A stretch of DNA of 64,000 nt from an uncultured Clostridia bacterium (GCA_947598155.1 CANQFC010000001.1:124001-188000); one strand, 5' to 3'; shown: positions 8,043 through 17,634, counted from the first letter of the stretch. Translations and numbers: made by a program. Notes: generated from the letters alone by a model not told the origin.

Positions 8043-10001
8043 ATGGCAACACATAAGCATATTGACGCAATTTGCATTGTGATTATCGTGTTCACCCTGC
8101 TCCTGACAATCCTGTTTATGAACGGAAAAGCGCTTGGTATCACGACTGTCCTCGGTGAAGAAAACAGCGACGCAATGTTTACAGAAAACGATTTGGATGC
8201 TGAGTGGGACACCGAAGGCGCAACGGAAATCACCCTTTCTGACGAGGGCAGTACGGTTAGCGGAAACGGCGCCTATGTTAATAATGGGGACATTTATATC
8301 GTCTATGCGGGGAAATATGTGCTTTCAGGCGAGCTTTCCGATGGGTCGCTCATCATTGAAGCGGACGGCGATGACAAGATTCGGCTTATGCTTTCGGGAG
8401 TGTCAATCCATTGCGAGGATAACGCGGCAATCCGCGTGGAGCAGGCAGAAAAGGTATTTCTGACCTTGCAGGACGGCACCGAAAACACCCTTTCCTCCGG
8501 CTCGGCGTATAGCGAGGAAGCAGTTTCCGCCAATGTGGACGGAACGATTTACTCCAAAGACGATTTGACAATAGGCGGAGCGGGTTCTCTTAAGGTTACG
8601 GCGGAATATCAGCACGGTATAGTGTGCAACGATGATTTCGTCATGACCGGCGGCACGCTTAACGTAACCGCCGTACAGGATGCAATCCATGCGAATGACA
8701 GCGCGCGAATTAAAGAGGCGAATCTCACGCTTTCCGCGGGCGACGACGGGATTACGGTTTCCAATGACGATGAAACATCGTTTATTTATGTGGAATCGGG
8801 AAATATCACAATTCCGTCCTGCTGTGAAGGGCTGGAGGCTGTGCAGATCACCGTTGCCGGCGGAACACTGGATATTGCCGCAACTGACGATGGACTCAAC
8901 GCAAACGGGTACAGCGGAAACTCTGTTATCAACATTACCGGCGGCGAAATCACCGTCACGGTGGAGAACGGCAGAGATGCAGACGGAATCGACTCCAACA
9001 AGGATATTTATATCAGCGGAGGAAAAATATTTATCAGCGTCAGCGACAGCGGCGGAAGCTGTGCTATCGACTGCGGAAGTGAAAACGGCGGAAAATGCGA
9101 AATAAGCGGCGGAACGGTTCTCGCCTGTGGTAGCAGCGGAATGGCGGAAGGATTTGATTCGTCTTCCACGCAGGGCTTTTTGATGCAGACTGTTTCGGCC
9201 TCGGCAGGTACAACCGTAACGGTCAGAGACGCCGACGGAAACGAACTCATTTCAGAGAAAGTTCCGTGCAGTTTCTCTTCCGTTCTCGTCAGTACGCCGG
9301 AAATGAAGGTCGGAGATACCTGTACGCTGATCGTCGGAGATACAGAAACAGAGATTACCATTGATAATACTTCAAGCGGCGGCGGATTCGGCGGCGGAAG
9401 AATACCCGGCGGAAACGGTTTTGGCGGCGGACAGATGCCAAATCGGGGCGGTTTCGGCAGGAACAGCGGCGCGGCAAATGAAACACAGAACAGCGAAAAC
9501 ACACAGAACAGCATTAAACTGTCCGCGTCCGCCGGCACGCCGATGGTTAGTCCGCTTAGTACTGCGAAAACAGAAAGTCAGGCCGGAGATGTGACGGGTG
9601 AAACCGCTTTGCCCGACGCGCAAAACGGAAATACGCCTCCAAGTTTCCCCGAAAACGGCACAGCAGGCAATATGCAACCGCCTGAGACGCCGAATGAGGC
9701 TGATGGAGGCACAACGCCTCCCGATCTGCCGCAAGGGAATAGCTCGGATTCTTCGCAAAACAGTGACGCCGTTGCCGGAGCGCGCCCGGGTATCCAACAG
9801 GGCGGCGGTAACTTTGGCGAACGGCAAAACGGCGGAAATAAGCAAAACCCAAACGGGACTATGGGAGAACAGGAAAACGTCTCTCAATCGGCGGGTACAG
9901 GGACTCCTGTTTCAGCAGAACAACTCCTTCTGCTGGGTATTTCATCGGCTGTTCTGCTGTGCGGATGTATGATAGCGTTTTTCTATAAACGAAGAAGATG
10001 A
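8043..10001 (+). CDS. Surface-exposed Cthe_2159-like carbohydrate-binding beta-helix protein
   Basis: The 652-residue protein has an N-terminal signal anchor (about 9-27), then a repetitive right-handed beta-helix-like region (about 60-400) rich in turns such as DDGLNANG, GGTLDIAATDDG and SNKDIYISGGK, as in the cadmium/calcium- and pectin-binding Cthe_2159 family. A low-complexity Gly/Asn/Pro/Gln tail (about 440-620) leads to a C-terminal span (about 630-648) ending in KRRR. There is no LPXTG motif, so it should stay membrane-held. Ribosome binding site AAGGAGGAG. It is the third gene of the VTC/DUF4956 operon. CotH-type spore proteins occupy this slot in some relatives, but the helix repeats argue against that here. 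Confidence 0.8.
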   Translation: MATHKHIDAICIVIIVFTLLLTILFMNGKALGITTVLGEENSDAMFTENDLDAEWDTEGATEITLSDEGSTVSGNGAYVNNGDIYIVYAGKYVLSGELSDGSLIIEADGDDKIRLMLSGVSIHCEDNAAIRVEQAEKVFLTLQDGTENTLSSGSAYSEEAVSANVDGTIYSKDDLTIGGAGSLKVTAEYQHGIVCNDDFVMTGGTLNVTAVQDAIHANDSARIKEANLTLSAGDDGITVSNDDETSFIYVESGNITIPSCCEGLEAVQITVAGGTLDIAATDDGLNANGYSGNSVINITGGEITVTVENGRDADGIDSNKDIYISGGKIFISVSDSGGSCAIDCGSENGGKCEISGGTVLACGSSGMAEGFDSSSTQGFLMQTVSASAGTTVTVRDADGNELISEKVPCSFSSVLVSTPEMKVGDTCTLIVGDTETEITIDNTSSGGGFGGGRIPGGNGFGGGQMPNRGGFGRNSGAANETQNSENTQNSIKLSASAGTPMVSPLSTAKTESQAGDVTGETALPDAQNGNTPPSFPENGTAGNMQPPETPNEADGGTTPPDLPQGNSSDSSQNSDAVAGARPGIQQGGGNFGERQNGGNKQNPNGTMGEQENVSQSAGTGTPVSAEQLLLLGISSAVLLCGCMIAFFYKRRR

Positions 10002-10110
10002 AAGGCTGAGTTTATCAACCGAAACGCCGTCAGACTGTACTGCCAAAGACAGAATATATGCTAAAAATAATGGGTATAATAAAATACAAAGTATTTGGAG
10101 GTATTTTATT

Positions 10111-10569
10111 ATGTTTGAACTCAGACCTTATCGCAGGCACAACAATGAAATCGCCTATAACCCTTTCCGTGAGATGGAGGAACTTGAGAGAAAATTCTTT
10201 GACGAACCTTTCGGCTCTTTTTTCCGCAGCGGAGATATTGCGGAATTTAAGACGGATATTACCGACGAGGGAGACCATTACACTCTGGAAGCGGATTTAC
10301 CCGGCTTTGACAAGAAAGATATTCATCTCGACATCTCGGACAATATGCTGACGATAAATGCAGAACGCCATTCGGAGCATGAGGAAAAGGATAAAAAGCA
10401 AAAGTATGTCCGAATTGAGCGCTCATACGGCAAATACAGCCGGCAGTTTGACGTATCGTCTATTGATACGGAAGGTATCAAGGCAAAATATGAAAACGGA
10501 GTTCTGCGCTTGGCTTTGCCGAAAAAGCAGGAGGCACTTCCTGAGGCAAAGCACTTAGAAATTGAATAA
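10111..10569 (+). CDS. hsp20: Hsp20/alpha-crystallin small heat shock protein
   Basis: This 152-residue chaperone has the alpha-crystallin domain from about residue 45 (FKTDITDEGDHYTLEADLPG) to the C-terminal ENGVLRLALPKK signature. It binds unfolding proteins without ATP. The start has GGAGGT upstream. A TATAAT at 10075-10080 is a candidate -10, but no good -35 and no CIRCE element are visible. It stands alone, with a terminator at 10645. Confidence 0.95.
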   Translation: MFELRPYRRHNNEIAYNPFREMEELERKFFDEPFGSFFRSGDIAEFKTDITDEGDHYTLEADLPGFDKKDIHLDISDNMLTINAERHSEHEEKDKKQKYVRIERSYGKYSRQFDVSSIDTEGIKAKYENGVLRLALPKKQEALPEAKHLEIE

Positions 10570-10644
10570 GCGTAAACCGTAGGGGATATGTGCCGCATCA
10601 GTTGCTGTTGTACAAGAGAATTTTTAAATCCGCTACAAACTTAC

Positions 10645-10676
10645 AGCGCCGGAATCATTCAATTCCGGCGCTTTTC
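10645..10676 (+). terminator. Terminator after hsp20
   Basis: A perfect 11-bp stem AGCGCCGGAAT / ATTCCGGCGCT (10645-10655, 10662-10672) with a 6-base loop is followed by TTTTC. Confidence 0.85.
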
Positions 10677-10680
10677 TATA

Positions 10681-10706
10681 TTGACGGGGCAGAGCCCTTT
10701 TTGAAT
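10681..10706 (+). repeat. Dispersed palindromic repeat, copy 2
   Basis: TTGACGGGGCAGAGCCC then TTTTTGAAT, directly after the hsp20 terminator and before the convergent dockerin gene. Confidence 0.65.
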
Positions 10707-10788
10707 TGTGTGATGTAATTTTTTATATCCGAGCTGTATCTCCGTTTACCTTATACAGTCTGATTTTGGGGTATGTGATTTTATCCGT

Positions 10789-12270
10789 TTAATTGCTGTC
10801 TGAATTTAAAATACAATCAAGCTGTATGGCGTCGAATGCGTCAATTGAGCCGTCTCCGTTAATGTCTGCCGCCGCGAACTGTGCCGAATCCTTATACGCC
10901 TCTTTCTTGCAGAGCGTAATATCTTTGATTTCACTGCGGTCGATATTGTTGACGGAATTGTCCTTGTTGACATCGCCGATACGCACAATAGTGTAAACTT
11001 TTTCAACGGGACTTGTAATGTTGACCTTTCCGCCTGTCGTTACGCCCAAAACTGTGGCGGCGTTTGTATTAGGGGCGTTGCCTTTCCAAGAATTATATGT
11101 GCAAAGTATCTGCTGATTCGCGACAACGTCTTTGGGAATAAACATAAAGCCTCTTTCATTGTCAAACGTCGCCGCCGAATTCCACATCTGAATTACGCCC
11201 AAATAGCTTTGCGGTGAAACAGACGGATATGTCAGTGAAAAATCAATATTGTTAAAATGGGTGCCTGTTATGATATGATCCCCTGCGGAGTCGGTTCCGT
11301 TTCCGAATTTTGTTTTGCCGAATACAGCGTTTATGGTTTCGCTGCCCGTAAGGAAATAGTCATAATATATGTCGCCTTGGTCGTCCCAAGTTACGTCCAT
11401 ACCGTACCATTTTCCGTCTTCCATTTGAACATAGTTCCATTCGTGCGCTCCGCCCTTACCCAAACCTACAACAATAATACAGGGTATGTTTTCTCTGTCG
11501 CAAAGAAGCTTCATAGCTTCGGCATACCCCTCGCAGACTGCCTGCCCTTTAAGAAATACGCCTGTCGGTTGGTGAGCCATAGGCACATTTAATGTGTAAG
11601 TCGTGATTTTACAAATGCCGTCGTGCATGGATTTAAGCTTGCCGTAGCGGGTATTGCCATCAATTTTAAAGTTGTTAACCGAATCAATCAGCCGGTTATA
11701 ACAGTCTTTTATAACGTCCCAGTCCGCATAACTGTCAGTGTCAATAATGATTGATAAATCAATTTCGCGTATATAATTGTGATTTGTATCATAAATACCG
11801 TATCCGAACGTACTGCTGAAACTGCCCAGCCAGAAATATTCCGGATAATCGTCCATTGCCGCTGAAATTGCCGCTATAATTACTTTCCGCGCCTCATCCT
11901 GCATAGTGGTTTTTCCGACAATAAAAGATTTTTCGGGAAAAGTAATAACAATTTTAGAGGCCGGCTTGTCCGTGCCTTGAAGAATGCCGATTTCGCCTAA
12001 AAGTCCGCCTTCGTTTTCAACTATGGCGTCGTAGACTGTTTTTTGATTTTTTTCGAGAAAATCTCCGAAAGCGTAGCAGCCGTCAGGGTTTGAATAAAAT
12101 ACGTTAGGCTGAATTAGTCCGGAATTTATTTCCGGAAAATAATACTCGTCCTCTAACACTTCCACTAAACACGGTTCGCTTCTGTACTCAATTCCTAAGG
12201 CGGAGGGTGAAAGCGATAATGACATAGAAAAAATCAACATTGAAAGAATAATGCAAACAATTTTTTTCAT
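10789..12270 (-). CDS. Secreted transglutaminase-like protein with C-terminal type I dockerin
   Basis: The 493-residue protein begins with a signal peptide (1-26). A transglutaminase/protease-like papain fold is centred on Cys246 (KGQAVCEGYAEA), His276 (GAHEWNYV) and Asp292 (MDVTWDD), the complete catalytic triad. Residues 432-490 form a dockerin: two calcium-loop repeats, GDVNKDNSVNNID and ADINGDGSIDAFD. The dockerin should dock the enzyme to a cohesin-bearing scaffold on the cell surface, as in cellulosome-forming ruminococci; no cohesin lies in the window. The role could be peptidase or protein crosslinking. GGTGAT precedes the ATG. It ends about 80 bp from the repeat at 10681. Confidence 0.85.
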   Translation of the reverse strand: MKKIVCIILSMLIFSMSLSLSPSALGIEYRSEPCLVEVLEDEYYFPEINSGLIQPNVFYSNPDGCYAFGDFLEKNQKTVYDAIVENEGGLLGEIGILQGTDKPASKIVITFPEKSFIVGKTTMQDEARKVIIAAISAAMDDYPEYFWLGSFSSTFGYGIYDTNHNYIREIDLSIIIDTDSYADWDVIKDCYNRLIDSVNNFKIDGNTRYGKLKSMHDGICKITTYTLNVPMAHQPTGVFLKGQAVCEGYAEAMKLLCDRENIPCIIVVGLGKGGAHEWNYVQMEDGKWYGMDVTWDDQGDIYYDYFLTGSETINAVFGKTKFGNGTDSAGDHIITGTHFNNIDFSLTYPSVSPQSYLGVIQMWNSAATFDNERGFMFIPKDVVANQQILCTYNSWKGNAPNTNAATVLGVTTGGKVNITSPVEKVYTIVRIGDVNKDNSVNNIDRSEIKDITLCKKEAYKDSAQFAAADINGDGSIDAFDAIQLDCILNSDSN

Positions 12271-12291
12271 TTATATCACCATATACAATTA

Positions 12292-12747
12292 TTATTTCTT
12301 TTCAAGAAATGAGGAAAGCTCGTCCATAAACGCGTTAACGTCCTTAAAGTGTTTGTAAACCGACGCAAAGCGGACGTATGCGACCTCGTCAATTTCCTTG
12401 AGCTTTTCCATTACAAGCTCACCGATTTTTACGCTTGAAACCTCACGGTCAAGCGAATTTTGTAGCGAAGTTTCGATTTCAGTTACTGCGTTCTCGATTG
12501 TTTCCATTGAGACGCGGCGCTTTTCACATGCGCGCAGCATACCCCTTAAGAGCTTGTCACGGTCAAACGCCTCGCGGGATTTATCCTTTTTAACGACCAA
12601 AATAGGCACGCTTTCTATTATTTCATAGGTCGTAAACCTTTTTGAACAGTTAATGCACTCTCTGCGCCTGCGAATCCTTTCGCCTTCGTCTGTGGAGCGC
12701 GAATCAATAACCTTGCTTTCTTCACATCCGCAAAACGGACATTTCAT
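12292..12747 (-). CDS. nrdR: Transcriptional repressor NrdR
   Basis: This 151-residue protein has the NrdR zinc ribbon (CPFCGC at 3-8 and CINC at 31-34) and an ATP-cone (about 47-137; [16 protein letters not shown]). It represses ribonucleotide reductase genes when dATP is high, by binding paired 16-bp boxes. Such boxes are present in this window before nrdD and nrdG. The upstream interval has a 16-bp palindrome ATGTAT-TTAT-ATACAT near 12771, but it does not match a NrdR box. The gene is followed 21 bp on by the dockerin gene in the same direction, probably by chance. Confidence 0.95.
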   Translation of the reverse strand: MKCPFCGCEESKVIDSRSTDEGERIRRRRECINCSKRFTTYEIIESVPILVVKKDKSREAFDRDKLLRGMLRACEKRRVSMETIENAVTEIETSLQNSLDREVSSVKIGELVMEKLKEIDEVAYVRFASVYKHFKDVNAFMDELSSFLEKK

Positions 12748-12883
12748 AAAATCACATCCAATCCACTATAAATGTATTTATATACATATTAACATATTTC
12801 GGATATAATTGTAAAGATTTTTAGCTAAGAATTTTATGTAAAGTAAGGCATATGTTAACAGTTTGTTAAATTTAAAACTAATA

Positions 12884-12911
12884 TTGACTATCGGTCATTT
12901 TGTGGTATAAT
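12884..12911 (+). promoter_or_regulatory. Promoter with overlapping TetR-type operator
   Basis: TTGACT (12884-12889) and TATAAT (12906-12911) are 16 bp apart. An inverted repeat TGAC-N5-GTCA (12885-12897) overlaps the -35, the shape of a TetR-family half-site pair. Binding there by the regulator encoded at 12950 would give autoregulation of the three-gene operon. Confidence 0.6.
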
Positions 12912-12949
12912 TGTAGTATGAATCAAAGCGGTTAGCCGGAGGTGATACG

Positions 12950-13564
12950 GTGGATAAAATCGCGAAGAAAAAGAACGAAAAATACAGTAAAATAATTGAG
13001 TCCGCGTTTGAACTGTTTGAGAAAAAAGGTCCGCTTGTCGTGTCGATAGACGATATAGTTAAATCGGCGGGCATTGCCAAAGGAACATTTTACCTCTATT
13101 TTCACGATAAACACGATTTGATTTCCAAACTTATTCTTGAAAAGGCCGAAAAGTACATAAACGGTATAAGCTTTGAGAGCAAAGAAATTGTCAATGACGA
13201 GGAATTCGGCAAAACGCTGTATTGTTACCTTGAATATCTTTGTAAATTTCTTGAAAGAAATAAAACGTTAACAATGCTTATCGACAAAAACATAAATGTT
13301 TGCGTTAACGCGATTGTTGAGTCAACCGACAGCCCGTTATACAGAATTTACAAAGAAATAAAGAATTATATGGTAAAATGCGGAATAACCGAAACGGATT
13401 TCGCCGTCAGATTTTATCTATATGTTGAACTTACGGTTTCCTCATGCTGTAATGCGATTTTGAGGGAGCATCCGTACAGTCTGAGCGAAGTAAAATATAA
13501 CCTGTATAACATTATATTAAATGGAATTGCAGGAGAAAAAACGGCAGAGAGGTTAAGCGTATGA
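12950..13564 (+). CDS. TetR/AcrR-family regulator
   Basis: The 204-residue protein has an N-terminal helix-turn-helix (IIESAFELFEKKG, then IAKGTFYLYFHDKHDL at about 42-58) and an all-helical ligand-binding C-terminal half with no recognised ligand. The GTG start at 12950 follows GGAGGTGAT. Its stop overlaps the next ATG as ATGA, so it is translated together with the MMPL exporter and most likely represses it until a lipophilic or toxic compound binds. Confidence 0.9.
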   Translation: MDKIAKKKNEKYSKIIESAFELFEKKGPLVVSIDDIVKSAGIAKGTFYLYFHDKHDLISKLILEKAEKYINGISFESKEIVNDEEFGKTLYCYLEYLCKFLERNKTLTMLIDKNINVCVNAIVESTDSPLYRIYKEIKNYMVKCGITETDFAVRFYLYVELTVSSCCNAILREHPYSLSEVKYNLYNIILNGIAGEKTAERLSV

Positions 13565-15699
13565 TTAAAAAATTTGCATTATGGGAGTCTAAGCACCCCA
13601 AAACAATAATTGTGGTAGCGCTTTTATTGCTTATTCCGTCCCTGTTGGGATTCATATTTACGAGAGTAAATTATGACATTATGTCCTATCTTCCCGATAC
13701 GCTTGAATCCGTTCAGGGCGAACAGGTGCTTGACAAAACATTTAAAAACGCCGGTATGTCGATTGTTATCGTTGATAATATGCCGTCAAAATATACCGCG
13801 GAGCTAAAATCCGAAATAGAAAAAATAGACGGCGTTTCAACGGTTCTTTGGGTTGACACCTTGGCGGACATCACAATCCCCACTGAAATCCTTCCGGACG
13901 TAATGAAAGAGATTTTTTACAGTAAAGACGGCTCAAAAACTATGATGCTTGTCCAGTATGAAGAAGAAGGCTCATCGGACAAAACGCTCGACGCTATAAG
14001 CAAAATCAAAACGCTGATGAACGATAAGGTTCTTGTCAGCGGATTTACCGCAATTACCGAGGATATAAGGGACATCTGTATTAAGCAGGCCCCTGTTTAC
14101 GTTGCCTTTGCGGTATTATTGGCGTTCATAGCCATGCTTTTAATGACGGATTCATGGTTCCTGCCGCCCGTTGTCTTGACCGCGCTCGGTATGGGAATTA
14201 TTTATAATATGGGCTCAAACATATTTATGGGAGAGATTTCTTTTGTTACGCAGACTCTGGCGGCAATATTACAGCTGGGCGTTACAATGGACTACTCAAT
14301 TTTCCTTGTTGATAGGTATTATGAGGAAAAGAAGATATACGACGACAGACAGGAAGCTATGGCAAGAGCGATAGTTAACTCTATGACAGCGTTGACGGGA
14401 AGCTCGCTTACAACTGTTTTCGGGTTTGTAGCTCTGATGTTTATGCAGTTCTCTATGGGCTTTGACATAGGGTTTGTTATGGCGAAGGGCGTTGCTTTCG
14501 GTCTTGTAACCGTTTTGACCGTATTGCCCGCGCTTGTCCTTCTCACAGAAAAATATATAGACAAATTTAAACACCGTTCGCTTATGCCCAATTTCAGCAA
14601 AATTAACGGATGGGTATTTAAACACAAAAAGGTGCTTGCAATAATTTTTGTCGTTCTGCTTATTCCCTCTTATTTTATTCAAAGCAAGGCAAACCTTTAT
14701 TACAGTATGGACAAAGCGCTCCCGCAGGACCTTGTATCGGTACGCGGGCTTAATCAGCTAAAAAACGATTTTGGTATGGCGTCGTCGCAGTTCGTAATAT
14801 TTGACGATTCGCTCCCCGCAGGCAAAATTATGCAGATGGAAGACGAAATCCGCGATTTGCAGGGAATTGAATCAATAATTTCTTACAGCTCGTTCTTAGG
14901 GCCTGCCGTACAGAGCAGCATAATCCCCGATGAAATTCTTAAAATCTGCAAGGCAGACGGCCTTCAGCTTATGATGGTAAATTCCGAGTATTCCTCGGCA
15001 ACCGACGAGCTGAACGATCAGGTTGTAAAAATGGAAAAGATAGTTAAATCATATGACCCGAACGCCTTTATAACGGGCGAGGGGGCAATTTCAAAGGATA
15101 TGGTTGTAACTACGAGCCGCGATTTTACAATTACAGGCATAGTTTCCATAGCGGCAATCTTCATACTTATTGCAGTCTGCTTGAAATCAATAAGCATTCC
15201 CATAATTCTGGTTCTTTCAATAGAGCTTGCAATTTGGCTGAATCTTAGTTTATCGGTAATTTTCAAAAGTCAAATATCGTTTATTGACCCAACGGTTGTC
15301 AACTGCGTACAGCTGGGCGCTACGGTTGACTACGCGATTTTGCTTACAACAAGGTTCAGGGAAGAGCTTAAAAACGGGCTGCCTAAAAAAGACGCTATTC
15401 TCAAAGCGGTTTCCGCCGCCGAAAAATCCATTCTGCAATCTGCGTCGGTATTCTTTATGGCAACCTTCGGCGTATTCCTTGTATGCGATATAACTCTTAT
15501 CAAGGGAATTTGCGCACTTCTTTCAAGGGGTTCGTTAATAAGCGCGGTTGTTATTGTGGTATTCACAACTCCGATTCTTTACCTTTGCGAATCCGTTATA
15601 GACAAAACCACGCTTGATTGGAGAGAGCATAGACCGAAAAAAAAGAAAAATAAAAAAGCGATAGAAAGTTCTACTGAGGAGGCAGAAAACAATGCGTAA
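13561..15699 (+). CDS. MMPL/RND-type exporter
   Basis: The 712-residue membrane protein has the two-fold RND layout: a span at about 15-33, an outside domain, five to six spans (about 178-335), then the same again (span about 358, outside domain, spans about 520-690). The second halves carry the family hallmark regions VTMDYSIFLVDRYYEE and GATVDYAILLTTRFRE, with the membrane acidic residues used in proton coupling. It resembles YdfJ/MmpL exporters of lipids or drugs. It lies between a TetR regulator and a lipoprotein and overlaps both, indicating one operon. Confidence 0.9.
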   Translation: MIKKFALWESKHPKTIIVVALLLLIPSLLGFIFTRVNYDIMSYLPDTLESVQGEQVLDKTFKNAGMSIVIVDNMPSKYTAELKSEIEKIDGVSTVLWVDTLADITIPTEILPDVMKEIFYSKDGSKTMMLVQYEEEGSSDKTLDAISKIKTLMNDKVLVSGFTAITEDIRDICIKQAPVYVAFAVLLAFIAMLLMTDSWFLPPVVLTALGMGIIYNMGSNIFMGEISFVTQTLAAILQLGVTMDYSIFLVDRYYEEKKIYDDRQEAMARAIVNSMTALTGSSLTTVFGFVALMFMQFSMGFDIGFVMAKGVAFGLVTVLTVLPALVLLTEKYIDKFKHRSLMPNFSKINGWVFKHKKVLAIIFVVLLIPSYFIQSKANLYYSMDKALPQDLVSVRGLNQLKNDFGMASSQFVIFDDSLPAGKIMQMEDEIRDLQGIESIISYSSFLGPAVQSSIIPDEILKICKADGLQLMMVNSEYSSATDELNDQVVKMEKIVKSYDPNAFITGEGAISKDMVVTTSRDFTITGIVSIAAIFILIAVCLKSISIPIILVLSIELAIWLNLSLSVIFKSQISFIDPTVVNCVQLGATVDYAILLTTRFREELKNGLPKKDAILKAVSAAEKSILQSASVFFMATFGVFLVCDITLIKGICALLSRGSLISAVVIVVFTTPILYLCESVIDKTTLDWREHRPKKKKNKKAIESSTEEAENNA

Positions 15700-17305
15700 A
15701 AATATATTTTTTAAATCGCTGTGCGTAATTCTTGCCGCGTCTATTTTGCTTGCAGCGGCAGGCTGCGGAAAGAAAACAACGGGCAACGAGATTCTTGACG
15801 TCTATTCCGGTAAAAAGGAATTTAAGCAAACCGAGTATTCGGATATAGCGGAATCTTATAAAAAGCAGGAAACCGTTTATGTGAATATGGCTCCTGACGG
15901 AGCGACCTCCGTCGTTACGGTTATGGATTGGATTCATACGGATATGCCTCAGGTAAGAGTTGCAGATGTAAGCAACCTTAAAAATATCCGCAACGTAAAA
16001 ACTCTTATTTCTCCCGTAACTGACGGCAAAAACATATTTTGGGATATGGACACGACCGACATTTATTACAGCGGCGAAACCGATTCAGAACCTCCCGTTA
16101 CGTTTAAAATACGCTATTTCCTTGAGGGAACCGAAATGACTCCCGAGCAAATCGCCGGCAAAAAGGGCAATGTTAAAATTCAGGTTGAAGCAAATAACAA
16201 CCTTACGTTACCCAAAAAGATAAACGGGAAAGATTACACGTTAAGCTGTCCTATGTTAATGATTGGCGGCACCATTCTTTCCGAAAGCGTTTTCTCCAAT
16301 ATTTCAATAGATAACGGCTCAATGATAAGCGACGGCGATAAGCAGATTTTGTTTTTCTTCGGCGTTCCCGGTATAGACGAGAGCTTGGGAATTTCCGAAT
16401 TAGGGCTTGATTTTATTGATTACAGCCTTTACAGCAGTACTTACTGCATCTCTGCTTATACCGAAAAATTTGAGCTTGGAAATATGATGTTTGCAGTAAT
16501 TCCCCTTGCCTCTATCGGCAATTTGGGCAACGGCGGTCTTCCTACGAGCGTCGAGAGCATAAAAAAGGTTATTTCGGATATTGAGAATATTCAAAAAGCG
16601 CTTTCAGGGCTTGACGTTGACAAAATAGTTAACCTTCTTTACGGTGACGCGAATAAACTTCAGGATTTATTAGACGCCGTCGGAAATGCGGTACGCCTTT
16701 ATGAGGAAAACGAAAAGCTGATTAAGGTCATAGGCAAATATATGACCGATGAAAACCTTAATAAGCTCGACAAGCTTGCAAAAGACCTTGAAAAGACGGA
16801 TATGAACGCCGTTTCTGCAACGCTTAACGACCCTGCGGTTATGGCTCTTATAAGGATTCTGCCGCAGTTATCCTCAAGTCTTTCAAGCTTTTCCGTTCTT
16901 GCGCAGGATTTGAATGATGTTATGCCCATTTTGCAGGCTATGATGAAGGAGATGGACGCAGATCCGGATGTAAAAAAATCTCTTGATAATCTTCCTCAGA
17001 CGTTAACGGAACTTAAACGCATTTTAGCGGTAATTGATAAAAACAAGGAGCTTTTAAACACTATCGGCGATCTTGCAAGCGCCGATAGTACAGATAAGCT
17101 CGCCGCTATTATGGAAACCGCTGAAAAATACACCGACATAGGTTCTTTGAACAATACGAACACGGATTTGCTCGCGGCGCGTGTAAAAGAGTGGGTAACT
17201 ATGGGTATGCAGTACAGAATATTTACCGAATGTCCAAGTGACGCCGAGGCGTCCGTAATGTTTGTCTATAAAACCGACGCGATTAAAGCGGAACAAACCG
17301 CTTAG
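15692..17305 (+). CDS. MMPL-associated surface lipoprotein
   Basis: The 537-residue protein has a lipoprotein signal ending LAAAGC with Cys25 as the likely lipidation site. The body is a beta-rich domain (about 45-270) followed by a long helical, partly coiled-coil region (about 285-490) with recurring leucines. It overlaps the exporter gene by 8 bp and has GAGGAGGCAG as its ribosome binding site. I recognise a general likeness to the outside region of YhgE/Pip-type proteins, but no catalytic residues. The tight coupling suggests an accessory of the exporter, perhaps a periplasmic-side adaptor; the function is unknown. Confidence 0.65.
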   Translation: MRKNIFFKSLCVILAASILLAAAGCGKKTTGNEILDVYSGKKEFKQTEYSDIAESYKKQETVYVNMAPDGATSVVTVMDWIHTDMPQVRVADVSNLKNIRNVKTLISPVTDGKNIFWDMDTTDIYYSGETDSEPPVTFKIRYFLEGTEMTPEQIAGKKGNVKIQVEANNNLTLPKKINGKDYTLSCPMLMIGGTILSESVFSNISIDNGSMISDGDKQILFFFGVPGIDESLGISELGLDFIDYSLYSSTYCISAYTEKFELGNMMFAVIPLASIGNLGNGGLPTSVESIKKVISDIENIQKALSGLDVDKIVNLLYGDANKLQDLLDAVGNAVRLYEENEKLIKVIGKYMTDENLNKLDKLAKDLEKTDMNAVSATLNDPAVMALIRILPQLSSSLSSFSVLAQDLNDVMPILQAMMKEMDADPDVKKSLDNLPQTLTELKRILAVIDKNKELLNTIGDLASADSTDKLAAIMETAEKYTDIGSLNNTNTDLLAARVKEWVTMGMQYRIFTECPSDAEASVMFVYKTDAIKAEQTA

Positions 17306-17325
17306 CGTCTGTATATCCGACTTTT

Positions 17326-17400
17326 AACGGTTTTTAACCGTTTTCCGGCGGAATTTAACCTGATTGGAGCCGAAGACTTAACTGTTCTGCGGCTCTTAAA
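17326..17400 (+). terminator. Tandem terminator hairpins after the TetR-MMPL operon
   Basis: The first hairpin is AACGGTT-TTT-AACCGTT (17326-17342) with a T tail. The second pairs GAGCCG (17367-17372) with CGGCTC (17390-17395) and runs into TTAAATTTTT. The remaining interval to 17668 holds a GC-rich hairpin-prone stretch (about 17578-17608) and a dispersed repeat, but no gene. Confidence 0.55.
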
Positions 17401-17608
17401 TTTTTAAAATTTACTGACAGCCTTCAAAATGTTGCTGTTTCATAAATACAAGTACAATATTTTTACATAAATATATCTTGCCGTTATTCATTTGTTGATT
17501 TATAATAAATGCTGTCGGTTCGCGGCGGCCCGATTGAATTTTTACAGGTGGGGGATTTGGGTCTTCACTGATTCCTCCGCGCGGTTACACCGCGCCTTGC
17601 CGCGCCGC

Positions 17609-17634
17609 TTGACGGGGCAATCCCCTTATTGAAT
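17609..17634 (+). repeat. Dispersed palindromic repeat, copy 3
   Basis: TTGACGGGGCAATCCCC then TTATTGAAT, 35 bp before the MATE gene. As in copy 1, TTGCCGCG lies a short distance upstream, so the repeated unit may be longer than the core. Confidence 0.7.

Noticed and set aside
8600-9150. Tandem repeats in the surface protein gene considered as a CRISPR-like array
   Set aside because: The periodicity is that of protein beta-helix turns in frame; there are no identical repeats with unique spacers, and no cas genes are in the window.
9372-9887. A 171-residue minus-strand frame opposite the low-complexity tail of the surface protein
   Set aside because: Long antisense frames are expected opposite Gly/Asn/Pro-rich GC-biased repeats.
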